Origin: Nitrospirota bacterium
GTDB taxonomy: Bacteria > Nitrospirota > Nitrospiria > Nitrospirales > Nitrospiraceae
Assembly (NCBI GenBank): GCA_030645475.1
Contig: JAUSMA010000054.1
Location: forward strand, 1 to 59,556
Reading direction: 5' to 3'
Length of the DNA: 59,556 bases
Shown here piece after piece: positions 41,322 through 49,200 of this stretch. A program made the translations under genes and the position numbers. The notes beneath the pieces were generated by a model. That model was not told where the DNA came from. It saw only the letters and a program-made list of their open reading frames with translations, and did no database searches. Every line of letters begins with the position of its first letter. Position 1 is the stretch's first letter.

Positions 41322-42532
41322 TGAAATCCTTTGCCATTCGCTCAGTGCGCGTCATCGACGGGACCGGTCGGACGATCGAACGGGCCACGGTGATTATTCG
41401 AGGGAAGACCATTGCCGCCGTCGGACCGGATCGAGAGCTCTCTATCCCACATGGCGCGACCAAGATCGATGGCCGGGGACTGACCCTGCTGCCGGGATTG
41501 ATCGACTGTCACGTGCACTTCTGCCTCGGAGCCGAGCCGGATGTCGTCGAGGCGATCGCGAACGAGACGCCCGCACTGACATTGCTCAAGTCCAGCCGGG
41601 CGGCGCACCAGACCTTGGAGGCAGGCGTGACCACCGTACGCGACGTCGGGTCGCGAGACCATGCCATCTTCACGTTGAAGCAGGCCATCGATACGGGCCT
41701 CGTGCCAGGCCCTCGCATCGTCGGAGCAGGCCTGGCGATTTGCATGATCGGCGGCCATGCCCGGTTTATCGGTCAGGAAGTGGAAGGGGTCGAACAAGTC
41801 CGTGCTGTCGTACGCGCACAAATCGCCGCTGGAGCCGGCGTCATTAAAGTCATTGCCTCTGGCGGTGTCCTCACGCCAGGCACCTCGCCCGACCAGGCCC
41901 AAATGACGGTGGAAGAACTCAGGGCCGCCGTGGAAGAAGCCGGGCAAGCGGGGAGGAAAGTCGCCGCCCATGCCCATGGATCATCGGGGATGAAAAATGC
42001 CGTCCGCGCCGGAGTCCATTCGATCGAGCATGCCACGCTCATGGACGAAGAAGCCGCAACCATGATGCGTGGACAGGGTGTCTTCATGGTCCCGACCCTC
42101 TCCGCGCTGGCCACTACGGCCGCCTGCCGCCTCGGGTGCGGGGTGCCTGACAGTGCTCGCGACAAGGCCAAATCGATGACGAAACGTCATGCCGTCAGCT
42201 TCAAGAACGCCCTGCGTGACGGCATCCAGATTGCGATGGGCACCGACGCGGGGACGCCCTTTAACTTTCATGGCGAAAACGCCCAGGAGCTCGAACGGAT
42301 GGTCGCCTTCGGCATGAGCCCGATGCAGGCCATTCTCGCCTCGACCTCCGCTGCCGCACGTTTAATCGGTATTCAGGACCTGGTGGGAACCATCGAGAAG
42401 GGGAAAGTGGCAGATCTTCTACTGATCGAAGGCAATCCGATCCGCCACATCGACCTGCTCCGCGACCGCAGCCGGATTGTCGGGGTCATGCAGGCAGGCA
42501 CGTGGGCGGCGGGACCTCTTTCGAAGACGTGA
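41318..42532 (+). CDS. Amidohydrolase (imidazolonepropionase/prolidase-like)
   Basis: A 404-aa metal-dependent hydrolase. N-terminal beta-sandwich (SVRVIDGTGRTIERATVIIR), metal motif LLPGLIDCHVHFCLG (about 57-71), a carbamylated-Lys candidate GVIKVIASGGVLTPG (about 173-187), HAHGSSGMKNAV, SIEHATLMDEE and MGTDAGTPFNFHGEN (about 307-321), then VADLLLIEGNPI. This matches the broad imidazolonepropionase-related dipeptidase group. Start ATG 41318 or 41321. The last codons and TGA lie in a GACGTGA short repeat. Confidence 0.82.
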   Translation: MMKSFAIRSVRVIDGTGRTIERATVIIRGKTIAAVGPDRELSIPHGATKIDGRGLTLLPGLIDCHVHFCLGAEPDVVEAIANETPALTLLKSSRAAHQTLEAGVTTVRDVGSRDHAIFTLKQAIDTGLVPGPRIVGAGLAICMIGGHARFIGQEVEGVEQVRAVVRAQIAAGAGVIKVIASGGVLTPGTSPDQAQMTVEELRAAVEEAGQAGRKVAAHAHGSSGMKNAVRAGVHSIEHATLMDEEAATMMRGQGVFMVPTLSALATTAACRLGCGVPDSARDKAKSMTKRHAVSFKNALRDGIQIAMGTDAGTPFNFHGENAQELERMVAFGMSPMQAILASTSAAARLIGIQDLVGTIEKGKVADLLLIEGNPIRHIDLLRDRSRIVGVMQAGTWAAGPLSKT

Positions 42533-42538
42533 ACCGCG

Positions 42539-42597
42539 AGACGTGAAAGGTGAAACGTAAAACGAGAAGAACCTCCTTCGTTTCACCTTTCACGTCT
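42539..42597. terminator. 19-bp-stem hairpin between convergent genes, built from short repeats
   Basis: AGACGTGAAAGGTGAAACG (42539-42557) pairs perfectly with CGTTTCACCTTTCACGTCT (42579-42597) across a 21-nt loop. It begins 7 bp after the amidohydrolase stop and ends inside the stop codon of the J-domain gene. Confidence 0.75.
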
Positions 42598-43237
42598 AAC
42601 GTCTTTCGTAGAACAATTCCAGTGCGCTGGCAAAACCCTTGATGCGTCCTTTGCGGAAGACGTCCTCGAGCTGTCCGCGCAACGATCTCACGCCTCCCTC
42701 GTCGCCACGATTTGCCACCCCTTGGGACAACAACATCTCCGTGGCCACTTCGACGAGCCGCTGCTTGCGCCCCTCCATCTCAACCGTGACGAGCTCCTCC
42801 ATAACCTCCGAGGCCCGTTCCCGAATAATGGCTTCCTTGAACGTGTCATATCCTTGATCCGCCACCGTCCGCTCGCGAATCACGGCGAGTTCCGCTTTGA
42901 TCCGCTTCACGTCTTTCATCAACAGGGCGAAAACTTCCTTGCGCCCTTCATCGAAGAGCTTCAGCTCCATCTCGTCGAGAATAACGGCTGGATCGATCGC
43001 TTCATCCCGGGTGGTTTCATCCCCCCAATTGAGCCGATCGTAGTTCCGCCGCTTCTCCGGGTCACCAATGATTTCATACGCCGCATTGAGCTCACGGATC
43101 TTGGATTCCGCCTGTGTGCTCTCGGGGTGGCGATCAGGATGGTGCTGAAAGACCAGCTTCCGGTACGCCTTCTTGATCGCGTCGTCGGACGCGTCGCGCG
43201 AGACCCCCAGCACCCGATAGTAGTCGATTCGTGCCAT
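42596..43237 (-). CDS. J-domain (DnaJ-like) co-chaperone
   Basis: A 213-aa protein. Residues 1-70 are a J domain: [34 protein letters not shown] with the essential HPD, and [20 protein letters not shown]. There is no G/F or zinc-finger region, so this is a class III J protein that would stimulate a DnaK ATPase for a special client. The C-terminal ~140 residues are charged and helical, without recognised family. The last codons (YERR-stop) coincide with the short-repeat hairpin. Confidence 0.83.
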   Translation of the reverse strand: MARIDYYRVLGVSRDASDDAIKKAYRKLVFQHHPDRHPESTQAESKIRELNAAYEIIGDPEKRRNYDRLNWGDETTRDEAIDPAVILDEMELKLFDEGRKEVFALLMKDVKRIKAELAVIRERTVADQGYDTFKEAIIRERASEVMEELVTVEMEGRKQRLVEVATEMLLSQGVANRGDEGGVRSLRGQLEDVFRKGRIKGFASALELFYERR

Positions 43238-43373
43238 GGCGGCGACTATAGCATGGGACTTCGCCTGGCTACACCTTGCCCCACGCATTGCACAACTCTA
43301 GCCTGGCGCAACTCCCAACGGCATGCGGCATGCGAAATAACCGCTTCAAATTTAGCCTGAATCGTGCGACCCC

Positions 43374-43401
43374 TTGACATCCCCTTAAAGCGGCTTATGG
43401 T
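43374..43401 (+). promoter_or_regulatory. Sigma70 promoter, likely leaderless transcript
   Basis: TTGACA at 43374-43379, 16 bp, TATGGT at 43396-43401. The expected start of transcription, about 7 bp on, coincides with the ATG at 43408. Confidence 0.55.
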
Positions 43402-43407
43402 GTAAAT

Positions 43408-44079
43408 ATGACTAACACACCGCCACCCAAAGCCCTGACCCACGACGAGAAGAAAGCTGCGGATGCGGCCTTTGCCGGTCGCCCCTTCGATGAGTCCTGG
43501 TCTGCTGCCGCCCGAGCCGTGTACGACGGTATTGTGAAGGCCTTGCCTCCCACAGACGCCGTGAGCTCTGCTCCCTCCACCGTAGAAGAATCCGCGGAGG
43601 CTCCGTCCGCGCAACATGAACCGCACGAGGCTCAAGAGCCTCTCTCGCTCGAGCCGGTCGATGGACAAGAGTTGGTAGAGGGGACAGTCCTGCCTCCGGC
43701 CATTCGCGACCGAGACGCGGCTATTCAAGCCGGAACCTTGATCGACGTGACGCCAACTGCCCTGCAACTGGGTATCACCTTCCCGGTCACGATCACCCGA
43801 CCGCTCTGGGAAGTGGGCATTGTCACAACCCACGCACTCCCTGAAGCAGATCAAACGAACCGGTTACGCGACATTCTCATGGCTTTTCGCCTGCGCCTGG
43901 CCAGTCTGACAACCGTATCGCCCCTGCTCGACTTTCCAGTTCTGCTGGCCTTACCGCCGAGCACGGTGCCACAACCAGTGCCCCTGTTTGCGCTCATTCA
44001 GCCGGATCCCACGCACCAGGCGAATGTGACGCTACTGTTGCCGAACGAAGTGTCCCTCTCCATCACCTCGCTGAATTAA
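43408..44079 (+). CDS. Hypothetical protein, unknown function
   Basis: A 223-aa soluble protein without recognised family. Residues 1-50 are Ala-rich and helical (DEKKAADAAFAGRPFDESWS), about 50-90 a Glu/Pro/Ala linker, and about 95-223 a globular Leu/Pro-rich domain (LQLGITFPVTITRPLWEVGI, VSPLLDFPVLLALPPSTVPQ). There is no signal peptide or SD sequence; a TTGACA promoter ends at the ATG. The TAA stop is immediately followed by an R125 repeat. Confidence 0.6.
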   Translation: MTNTPPPKALTHDEKKAADAAFAGRPFDESWSAAARAVYDGIVKALPPTDAVSSAPSTVEESAEAPSAQHEPHEAQEPLSLEPVDGQELVEGTVLPPAIRDRDAAIQAGTLIDVTPTALQLGITFPVTITRPLWEVGIVTTHALPEADQTNRLRDILMAFRLRLASLTTVSPLLDFPVLLALPPSTVPQPVPLFALIQPDPTHQANVTLLLPNEVSLSITSLN

Positions 44080-44203
44080 CAGGCTGTTGAAAAAGACCGT
44101 CAGCGGCGTTCTCGGCTCGCAAGAATCCTCAACGTACCCCGAGGGTACGCCTCCGGTTCTTGCTCCGCCTGCGGCCTTGCTGGCGGTCTTTTTGAACAGC
44201 CTG
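44080..44203 (-). repeat. R125 repeat with altered termini
   Basis: CAGGCTGTTGAAAAAGACCG pairs with CGGTCTTTTTGAACAGCCTG perfectly; inner stem AAGAA/TTCTT. It begins on the base after the TAA of the preceding gene and lies between convergent genes. Confidence 0.92.
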
Positions 44204-44271
44204 CTGGCTCATCGGCCATCATCGAAAACGTCCCATTCGCCGAACCCTACCAGGGCAGAAACAGTTCCCCT

Positions 44272-45573
44272 TCAAGCGACTAAGCCAAATCGCTTCTGAA
44301 TAAAAGCACGCTCCTCCGCCTCCGTTGTGATCGTTCCATCGATGCGTGCATCTAACAATTTCCCCAAGATGGTCCCGTACTGCGGTCCTGGCTGCAGCCC
44401 CATGGACTGAAGATCTCGTCCCGTGAGTGCCGTCTTGCTCGTTCGATTCTTCATATAGGCCACAAGTTGCCCCTTCAGGCCGCTCAATATCGCCGCTTGC
44501 TGCAGACTCATCTGCTTTGCAAGAGCCAGGACGAGCGTCTCATCCGGAAGGTCTACCAAGAGGCGATAGACCTGCGACTGGCGTACGATTCCCTCATCGG
44601 CCAGTCTCTTCAGGACACGATCGACCAACGTTCCGCCGGCACTCACCTTCCTGGCTTGTTCCCGTGACAGTGCGAGCCGCCTGATCATCGTCGCCATCAC
44701 AGCCGGGCTCGACTCGCTCGAGAGAGCCATGAAATAGACGATTGGCTTGTCGATCTCACGATCCGGGAATCGACGCGTCCACCAGGTAAGCGCCTTGGGA
44801 ACGGCCGTCACCACTCGCTTCACGTTCGTCGTGTAGGTCAAACGGCGATGAAGGAACCGGAGCAACCTCAACTGCGACAACCGCGCCATCACCCGCACCG
44901 GATTGCGCTCGCCGAGCAGCAACAGGATTTCGTTCTGCAATCGAGGACCGGAGAGTTGCTGGATCAGACTCGTGGAGGCCGCTTGTGCGAGCAGGCGACT
45001 CGTCTTGCGCTCAAGGCGGAACTTGAGCCGTTGTTCGAACCGGACCGCTCTGAAGATGCGCGTGGGATCGTCCTGAAAGCTGCCTGCATGCAGCACGCGG
45101 ATCGTACGCGCACAAAGGTCGCGCTGCCCTCCATAGGCGTCGAGCAGCTGTCCGAACTGTCCGGGATTCAGTTGCAGCGCGATGGCATTGATGGTGAAGT
45201 CCCGCCGGTAGAGATCCTCTTCGATCGACGCAGGCTGAACCGTCGGCAGGACACCTGGCAAGGCATAGGACTCTCGCCTGGTCGTCGCGATATCCATCTT
45301 GAGCCCGTCAGGAAAGACCAGTCGCGCCGTCGCAAACCGTTCGAATACCGCAAGCCCAGCGCGATAGCGGTCGGCAACCAGTCGAGCGAAAGCAACACCA
45401 TCTCCTTCAACCGTCAGATCGAGATCCAGGGTCGCATGCCCCAGCAGCAGATCCCGAACCACACCGCCGACGAGATACAGGGACACGCCCCGTTCATCCG
45501 CGAGAGCTCCAAGCTCACGAAGAAGAGACCGACGCTCTTGAGGGAGGCGATCCAACAGATTGCGACTAGTCAT
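44272..45573 (-). CDS. CCA-adding enzyme / poly(A) polymerase family protein
   Basis: A 433-aa class II nucleotidyltransferase. VSLYLVGGVVRDLLLGHATL (about 29-48) with the GG...RD motif, then DLDLTVEGDG with the catalytic DxD, YRRDFTINAIALQLNPGQFG (about 132-151), and RTIRVLHAGSFQDDPTRIFR. The C-terminal ~200 residues are helical and end in a KR-rich segment, consistent with tRNA binding. Whether it adds CCA, CC, A or poly(A) cannot be decided by eye. ATG at 45573 has AAAGG 5 bp upstream; 45585 is an alternative. Confidence 0.85.
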   Translation of the reverse strand: MTSRNLLDRLPQERRSLLRELGALADERGVSLYLVGGVVRDLLLGHATLDLDLTVEGDGVAFARLVADRYRAGLAVFERFATARLVFPDGLKMDIATTRRESYALPGVLPTVQPASIEEDLYRRDFTINAIALQLNPGQFGQLLDAYGGQRDLCARTIRVLHAGSFQDDPTRIFRAVRFEQRLKFRLERKTSRLLAQAASTSLIQQLSGPRLQNEILLLLGERNPVRVMARLSQLRLLRFLHRRLTYTTNVKRVVTAVPKALTWWTRRFPDREIDKPIVYFMALSSESSPAVMATMIRRLALSREQARKVSAGGTLVDRVLKRLADEGIVRQSQVYRLLVDLPDETLVLALAKQMSLQQAAILSGLKGQLVAYMKNRTSKTALTGRDLQSMGLQPGPQYGTILGKLLDARIDGTITTEAEERAFIQKRFGLVA

Positions 45574-45759
45574 CCGACCTTTCATGGGACGTCATTGTAG
45601 CAACCCCGCTTCATATTCGAAACAGAGCGAGGAAACAGCCTCTCGCAGAAAGCCCATCCACGTTTATACAAAGACATGGGCTCGCGGGTGGCGACAAGGA
45701 GGCAGTACCGCTGAAAGACGTGTCCGTATGGGGAGTACGAGCGAGAACGAGATCCGCTT

Positions 45760-46191
45760 TCACCCTGGCGAGACAGTTCTCGTAATCATCGGCAACCGCA
45801 AGGCCAACTCAGCAGCACTGGCCTTGACTCCCTGCTGCACCAAGGCCAGGACCTCGAGAAGATTGAATGGCTTGAGGAGATAGGCCACAGCCCCCAACCG
45901 CATGGCCTCTTCAGCAGATTCGAGACTTCCCCTCCCAGTCACCACGATGACTTTGACGGCTTGGCCACTTGCCCTCACCCGTCGAAGCAACTCCATTCCA
46001 CTGATATCAGGAAGGCCGACATCCATGATGACTAGGTCCATGGGACCTTCACCAATAATTTTCAGCGCGGCAGAAGCCGTCTCCGCCGTATAGACCCGAT
46101 AGAACGAACTGAGAATCATACAGAGGGCCTTTCGAGGCCCCTCTTGATCCTCAACGATCAAAACGTTTGGCTGAGAAGCGCCTATCGCCAT
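45760..46191 (-). CDS. Stand-alone response-regulator receiver protein
   Basis: A 143-aa CheY-like protein with no output domain. VLIVEDQEGPRKALCMIL gives the acidic pocket, VIMDVGLPDISGMELLRRV the phospho-accepting Asp (about residue 59), VIVVTGRGS the Thr, and VAYLLKPFN the Lys. It is a close paralogue of 56531-56926 (same SSFYR(V/I)YTAETASAALKII stretch). ATG at 46191 was chosen by alignment with that paralogue; upstream starts at 46209 and 46269 exist. No kinase is adjacent. Confidence 0.82.
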   Translation of the reverse strand: MAIGASQPNVLIVEDQEGPRKALCMILSSFYRVYTAETASAALKIIGEGPMDLVIMDVGLPDISGMELLRRVRASGQAVKVIVVTGRGSLESAEEAMRLGAVAYLLKPFNLLEVLALVQQGVKASAAELALRLPMITRTVSPG

Positions 46192-46637
46192 CACATGCTC
46201 CGCACACATTCGCTGATCCGACGCCTCATCATACCTGCACATCACATGTCCCACTAGGTGCATTGGCACTCTAAGTCCATTTAACCACGTAACGATAAAA
46301 CACTATATCTCCGGAGAGGCATCCACGGAGAGAATGACTCTACCGACGGATTTGTCCTACAGCGCCGCCAGGCCGAAGTCGACCGTAACACCTCAATACA
46401 TTGAGGCATTGGGCAGGAAGCCTGCTCAGCTGAACGGGCTGACATCCTTTCTTTGTCGCACGCATTGTAGGAATCGCCCTACAGCCGACATAGACTCAGG
46501 CGTAGTGACAACTCATCAGTATCGGTGCGAATCCAGCCATGCACGCCGGCGTCCTGCTATAACCATCGCCCTGCGCCTCAAAGAGCCAGTCGCCCTCCCA
46601 CGGCTGACTCGTTTTTTCCTGGCATTGCATGCACAGC
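46192..46637. other. Long intergenic region, no gene supported
   Basis: About 450 bp before the ECF site. The only structure seen is a small hairpin TGTAGG-AATCGC-CCTACA at 46467-46484 and a repeated CCTACAGC word (46357 and 46479). No open frame has a convincing start or protein-like composition. Confidence 0.4.
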
Positions 46638-46666
46638 GTTTACCTTTTCCTACTCCCGCCGTCTTA
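46638..46666 (+). promoter_or_regulatory. ECF-type promoter, site 4 (RD-repeat gene)
   Basis: GTTTACC at 46638-46644, exactly 15 bp, CGTCTTA at 46660-46666. It matches the three minus-strand sites at 50530, 52091 and 53511 in both boxes, the TT after the -35 box, and spacer length. It lies 117 bp before the ATG. Confidence 0.75.
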
Positions 46667-46783
46667 CTGAGTGACAGGTTGATTGGTGGGGGCCTCCGGA
46701 TGAGAGAGCCGGTTCCATCCCATCCAAGAACAGCCGCGACTCATACGTATCATCCACTCTCTTGCACAGAAGGAGCGCACATC

Positions 46784-47098
46784 ATGAAGAACAGTCTATT
46801 GAAAGTCGGAACGATTGCCAGCTTGGTCATGGCCATGGCAGCCCCCGCCATTCTGCCGAATATCGTCTTCGCGCAGGCGGATGTTCGCCAGGAAGATCGG
46901 CGGGCGGATCGGCAACAGGATCGCCAAGCGGATCGGCGGGAAGATCGTCAGGCCGATCGCCAGCAAGACCGACAGGCTGACCGGCAACAGGATCGCCAGA
47001 TGGACCGTCAGGCGGATCGGCAGATGGATCGCCAGGCAGATCGGCAGCAAGATCGGCAAGCGGATCGGCGTGCCGATCGTGGTGGACGCGGCCGGTAA
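46784..47098 (+). CDS. Secreted Arg/Asp/Gln tetrad-repeat protein
   Basis: A 104-aa protein. Signal peptide at 1-31 (VGTIASLVMAMAAPAILPNI then VFAQA). The mature part is almost entirely tetrads of the form DRQx: ADRQQDRQADRREDRQADRQ and so on, ending GGRGR. Alternating opposite charges with period 4 suggest a charged single helix or a disordered polyampholyte. No family is recognised. GAAGGAG 8 bp before ATG at 46784. Driven by the ECF-type site at 46638 and followed by a strong terminator. Related tails occur in the genes at 51619 and 52214. Confidence 0.75.
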   Translation: MKNSLLKVGTIASLVMAMAAPAILPNIVFAQADVRQEDRRADRQQDRQADRREDRQADRQQDRQADRQQDRQMDRQADRQMDRQADRQQDRQADRRADRGGRGR

Positions 47099-47117
47099 GT
47101 TTGTTCACACGAACGAC

Positions 47118-47159
47118 AAGAGGGGCTCACGACAGATGTCGTGAGCCCCTCTTATTTTT
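47118..47159 (+). terminator. Strong rho-independent terminator
   Basis: AAGAGGGGCTCACGAC pairs with GTCGTGAGCCCCTCTT, loop AGAT, followed by ATTTTT at 47154-47159. Confidence 0.92.
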
Positions 47160-47179
47160 CACCTCAGCCCCCCGAGGAT

Positions 47180-47503
47180 CTACTGATGCCGCTTACCTTG
47201 GCGGTCGTGCTTTTCACAGGCAATGTGGCGCGAGGCACGATCCTGCGCATGGTCGATTCTAGCCCGCTCTCTCTTGGTGACCGTCCCATCTGACTTCGCC
47301 TTATCTTCCATCTTATTGATGTGTTCCTGCTGCTTGTTCAAGCGATTGGCTTCACGCTCATTCAGCTGGCCACTGGCAATCCCCTGATCGATCCGCTTCT
47401 CCTGATTGGCTTGCCGCTGATCGATCACGGGCCCGTCTGCCTGTGCGTAGGCCAGCCCCATGGTCAAGATGACTGCGCTGATGGCGAGCAACATCTGCTT
47501 CAT
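47180..47503 (-). CDS. Small exported charged protein
   Basis: A 107-aa protein. Signal peptide MKQMLLAISAVILTMGLAYA. The mature region has RQANQEKRIDQGIASGQLNE, LNKQQEHINKMEDKAKSDG and RERARIDHAQDRASRHI, a pattern seen in small periplasmic proteins of unknown function; Gly-Gln-Leu-x-x-x-Glu and Asp-Gly-x-(V/L)-T-x-x-E-(R) give a loose EF-hand-like or helix-turn repeat. It is rich in Arg, Gln and Asp like its neighbours, but I found no ECF-type site before it. RBS GAGGAGG 7 bp upstream. Confidence 0.7.
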   Translation of the reverse strand: MKQMLLAISAVILTMGLAYAQADGPVIDQRQANQEKRIDQGIASGQLNEREANRLNKQQEHINKMEDKAKSDGTVTKRERARIDHAQDRASRHIACEKHDRQGKRHQ

Positions 47504-47660
47504 GATTTCCTCCTCAATTAGGTAACGTGTGAGCCCCTGCCTGCAACAACGCGCACACCAACTGTGTGTTGACCACAGAATTCAACCACTTGCCAGCAGC
47601 ACCCCTTCTGCCAAGACTCATTGGTTTCGTCCAAGGGTTTGTCCTTTTATTCAATGGAAA

Positions 47661-47688
47661 AGGGCTGCCCTCTCACGAAGGCAGCCCT
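47661..47688 (-). terminator. Terminator of the CBM48/RD-repeat operon
   Basis: AGGGCTGCC / GGCAGCCCT 9-bp stem; on the minus strand it is followed by TTTTCC. It lies 24 bp after the stop at 47713. Confidence 0.75.
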
Positions 47689-47712
47689 GAGAATAACTCC
47701 AAATCACACATT

Positions 47713-48582
47713 TTAGTGGTCTCTTCCTCCGTGACCACTCCCTCCGCCTCGATCAGGTCGGCTGCCACGATCGGAACCTCCGCTGCGGTCACCGCCACTG
47801 CCACCCCGATCCGAGCTGCCGCTTCGATCGGAGCTCCCACCATGATCGCCACGGTCGCCGCTGCCGGATCCGCTGCGATCTTCCCGAAACAACCGGTCTC
47901 CTCGCTCTCCCCGGCTCACCTGTTCGCGAAGGGTCTGCAGACTCGCACGGCCATCATGGAACTCAGCTCCACGGCGCTTTACTTCCCGGCTGAGATCGAG
48001 CAATTCGGACGATCGATACCCTTGGCGAAGGCCTTCGCCCACCAGCGCAGTCCCATCCTTTGACGAAATTCGGCCCTCTTTCATCACCGCCAGGCTCTTG
48101 GCCCCGGCGGCCAAGGTCTCCTGCGTGACCTTCTGTTTTCCATCCTGAGAGACACGGGCAAGTTCCCGCACTTCCTCCGAAGAGGCGCCACGGGACAACG
48201 CATCGGCCATCATCTCGATAGCCCGCTGACGATTGCCTTCCGCCACACCGCGCGTCCCGACTTCTCGAAGAACTTCTTGCGCCGACTCAAAATGGGTCAC
48301 GAGCTGGCGTAGGACCGGATCGATCCGCTTCGGCTCCACGCCCTTCGCCAACCCTTCTTTCACTTTGTTGGCCAAGGGTTCCGTCGGCAGACCCTTTTCT
48401 CCCGCTTTCGCCACATGGTCCAGCAACTGATTGACCTCTTCGGCCGAATAGCCTTGGGCCGAACGAAGCCGGTTGATCTCCTCGCGATCTTGGACCGACA
48501 GCGTCTCCGCCTGAACGGCCGCGACCGGCAGCCAGAGCGCTACGATGATCAACCCCATGTGTATATTTGTTTGTATACGCAT
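47713..48582 (-). CDS. Exported helical protein with Arg/Asp/Gly/Ser-rich tail
   Basis: A 289-aa protein. Signal peptide MRIQTNIHMGLIIVALWLPV then AAVQA. Residues ~25-220 are helical repeats (EEVNQLLDHVAKAGEKGLPT, LANKVKEGLAKGVEPKRIDP, EGNRQRAIEMMADALSRGAS) with a repeating x-x-L-x-x-G-x-x pattern. The last ~70 residues are low-complexity DRGG/SDRSG repeats. ATG at 48582 has TAAGG 5 bp upstream and starts 4 bp after the previous stop. Last gene of the sigma operon; its function is unknown. Confidence 0.72.
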   Translation of the reverse strand: MRIQTNIHMGLIIVALWLPVAAVQAETLSVQDREEINRLRSAQGYSAEEVNQLLDHVAKAGEKGLPTEPLANKVKEGLAKGVEPKRIDPVLRQLVTHFESAQEVLREVGTRGVAEGNRQRAIEMMADALSRGASSEEVRELARVSQDGKQKVTQETLAAGAKSLAVMKEGRISSKDGTALVGEGLRQGYRSSELLDLSREVKRRGAEFHDGRASLQTLREQVSRGERGDRLFREDRSGSGSGDRGDHGGSSDRSGSSDRGGSGGDRSGGSDRGSRPDRGGGSGHGGRDH

Positions 48583-48586
48583 CGCC

Positions 48587-48946
48587 TTACCGCACCACGA
48601 CCACACCGTTCGTGTGCCCAAACCCATCGGTCACAAAATCTTCTGCCATCGGCGGCGTCACCCATCGAGTGCCGTTCACGAGATAGATGAAGGTATATTC
48701 CCCTTCATTCAAGGGCACCTCGGCCGACCAGAGGCCGTTGCGGTCAATCGCCTTCATCGGCGTGGCCCCCTTGCTCCAGCTGTTGAACGATCCCATCACG
48801 AATACCTCTGTGGCATCCGGTGCCAAAAGCGTAAATCGTACGCCCCCTGACACCCGCTTCGGCAACTCGGGCTTCATCGTCTGTGCGCAGGCCGACAGAC
48901 CGATGAACAACAGCACGATCACGAATCTCGGCACCATCTTGCTCAT
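48587..48946 (-). CDS. Lipoprotein with CBM48/AMPK-type glycogen-binding domain
   Basis: A 119-aa protein. Signal peptide with lipobox FIGLSAC (Cys at about 20). The rest is one CBM48-like module: VRFTLLAPDATEVFVMGSFN, SWSKGATPM, LWSAEVPLNEGEYTFIYLVN and GTRWVTPPMAEDFVTDGFGH. The conserved F-N-x-W and the aromatic positions for glucan contact are present. It closely parallels the C-terminal domain of the upstream anti-sigma candidate. ATG at 48946. It lies between an R125 repeat and the RD-tail gene, tightly coupled to the latter. Confidence 0.8.
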   Translation of the reverse strand: MSKMVPRFVIVLLFIGLSACAQTMKPELPKRVSGGVRFTLLAPDATEVFVMGSFNSWSKGATPMKAIDRNGLWSAEVPLNEGEYTFIYLVNGTRWVTPPMAEDFVTDGFGHTNGVVVVR

Positions 48947-49079
48947 GCGCGTGAGCGTACCCAACTGCGCGACTCGATGCAAGGAAGTCGATATGAGGAT
49001 TCGCAGGCTGTAAAAAAATCGAAACTCCCAATTCGCAATGCGGTCTCCGCACATTTATCATCGTATCTGAACAGGCCAC

Positions 49080-49200
49080 GGGATGCTCAAAAAGGCCGTC
49101 CTGCAAGGCCGCAGCAAACGAAGAGGCGAGGCGTACGCGTCGGTACGTTGAGCCTCTGAGCGCGGCGAGAACGCCGCTGGCGGACTTTTTCAGCATCCTG
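49080..49200 (+). repeat. R125 repeat inside the sigma operon
   Basis: GGATGCTCAAAAAGGCCGTCC to GGACTTTTTCAGCATCCTG (quoted in part), inner stem GAGGC/GCCTC unlike other copies. It directly abuts the TAA of the anti-sigma candidate and separates it from the lipoprotein gene, so it may act as an attenuator or terminator. Confidence 0.9.

Noticed and set aside
46796-47059. Antisense frame of strongly hydrophobic Ile/Leu/Pro repeats opposite the DRQx gene
   Set aside because: It is the complement of the GATCGG-type repeat; no RBS, and the sense strand has a signal peptide, RBS and terminator.
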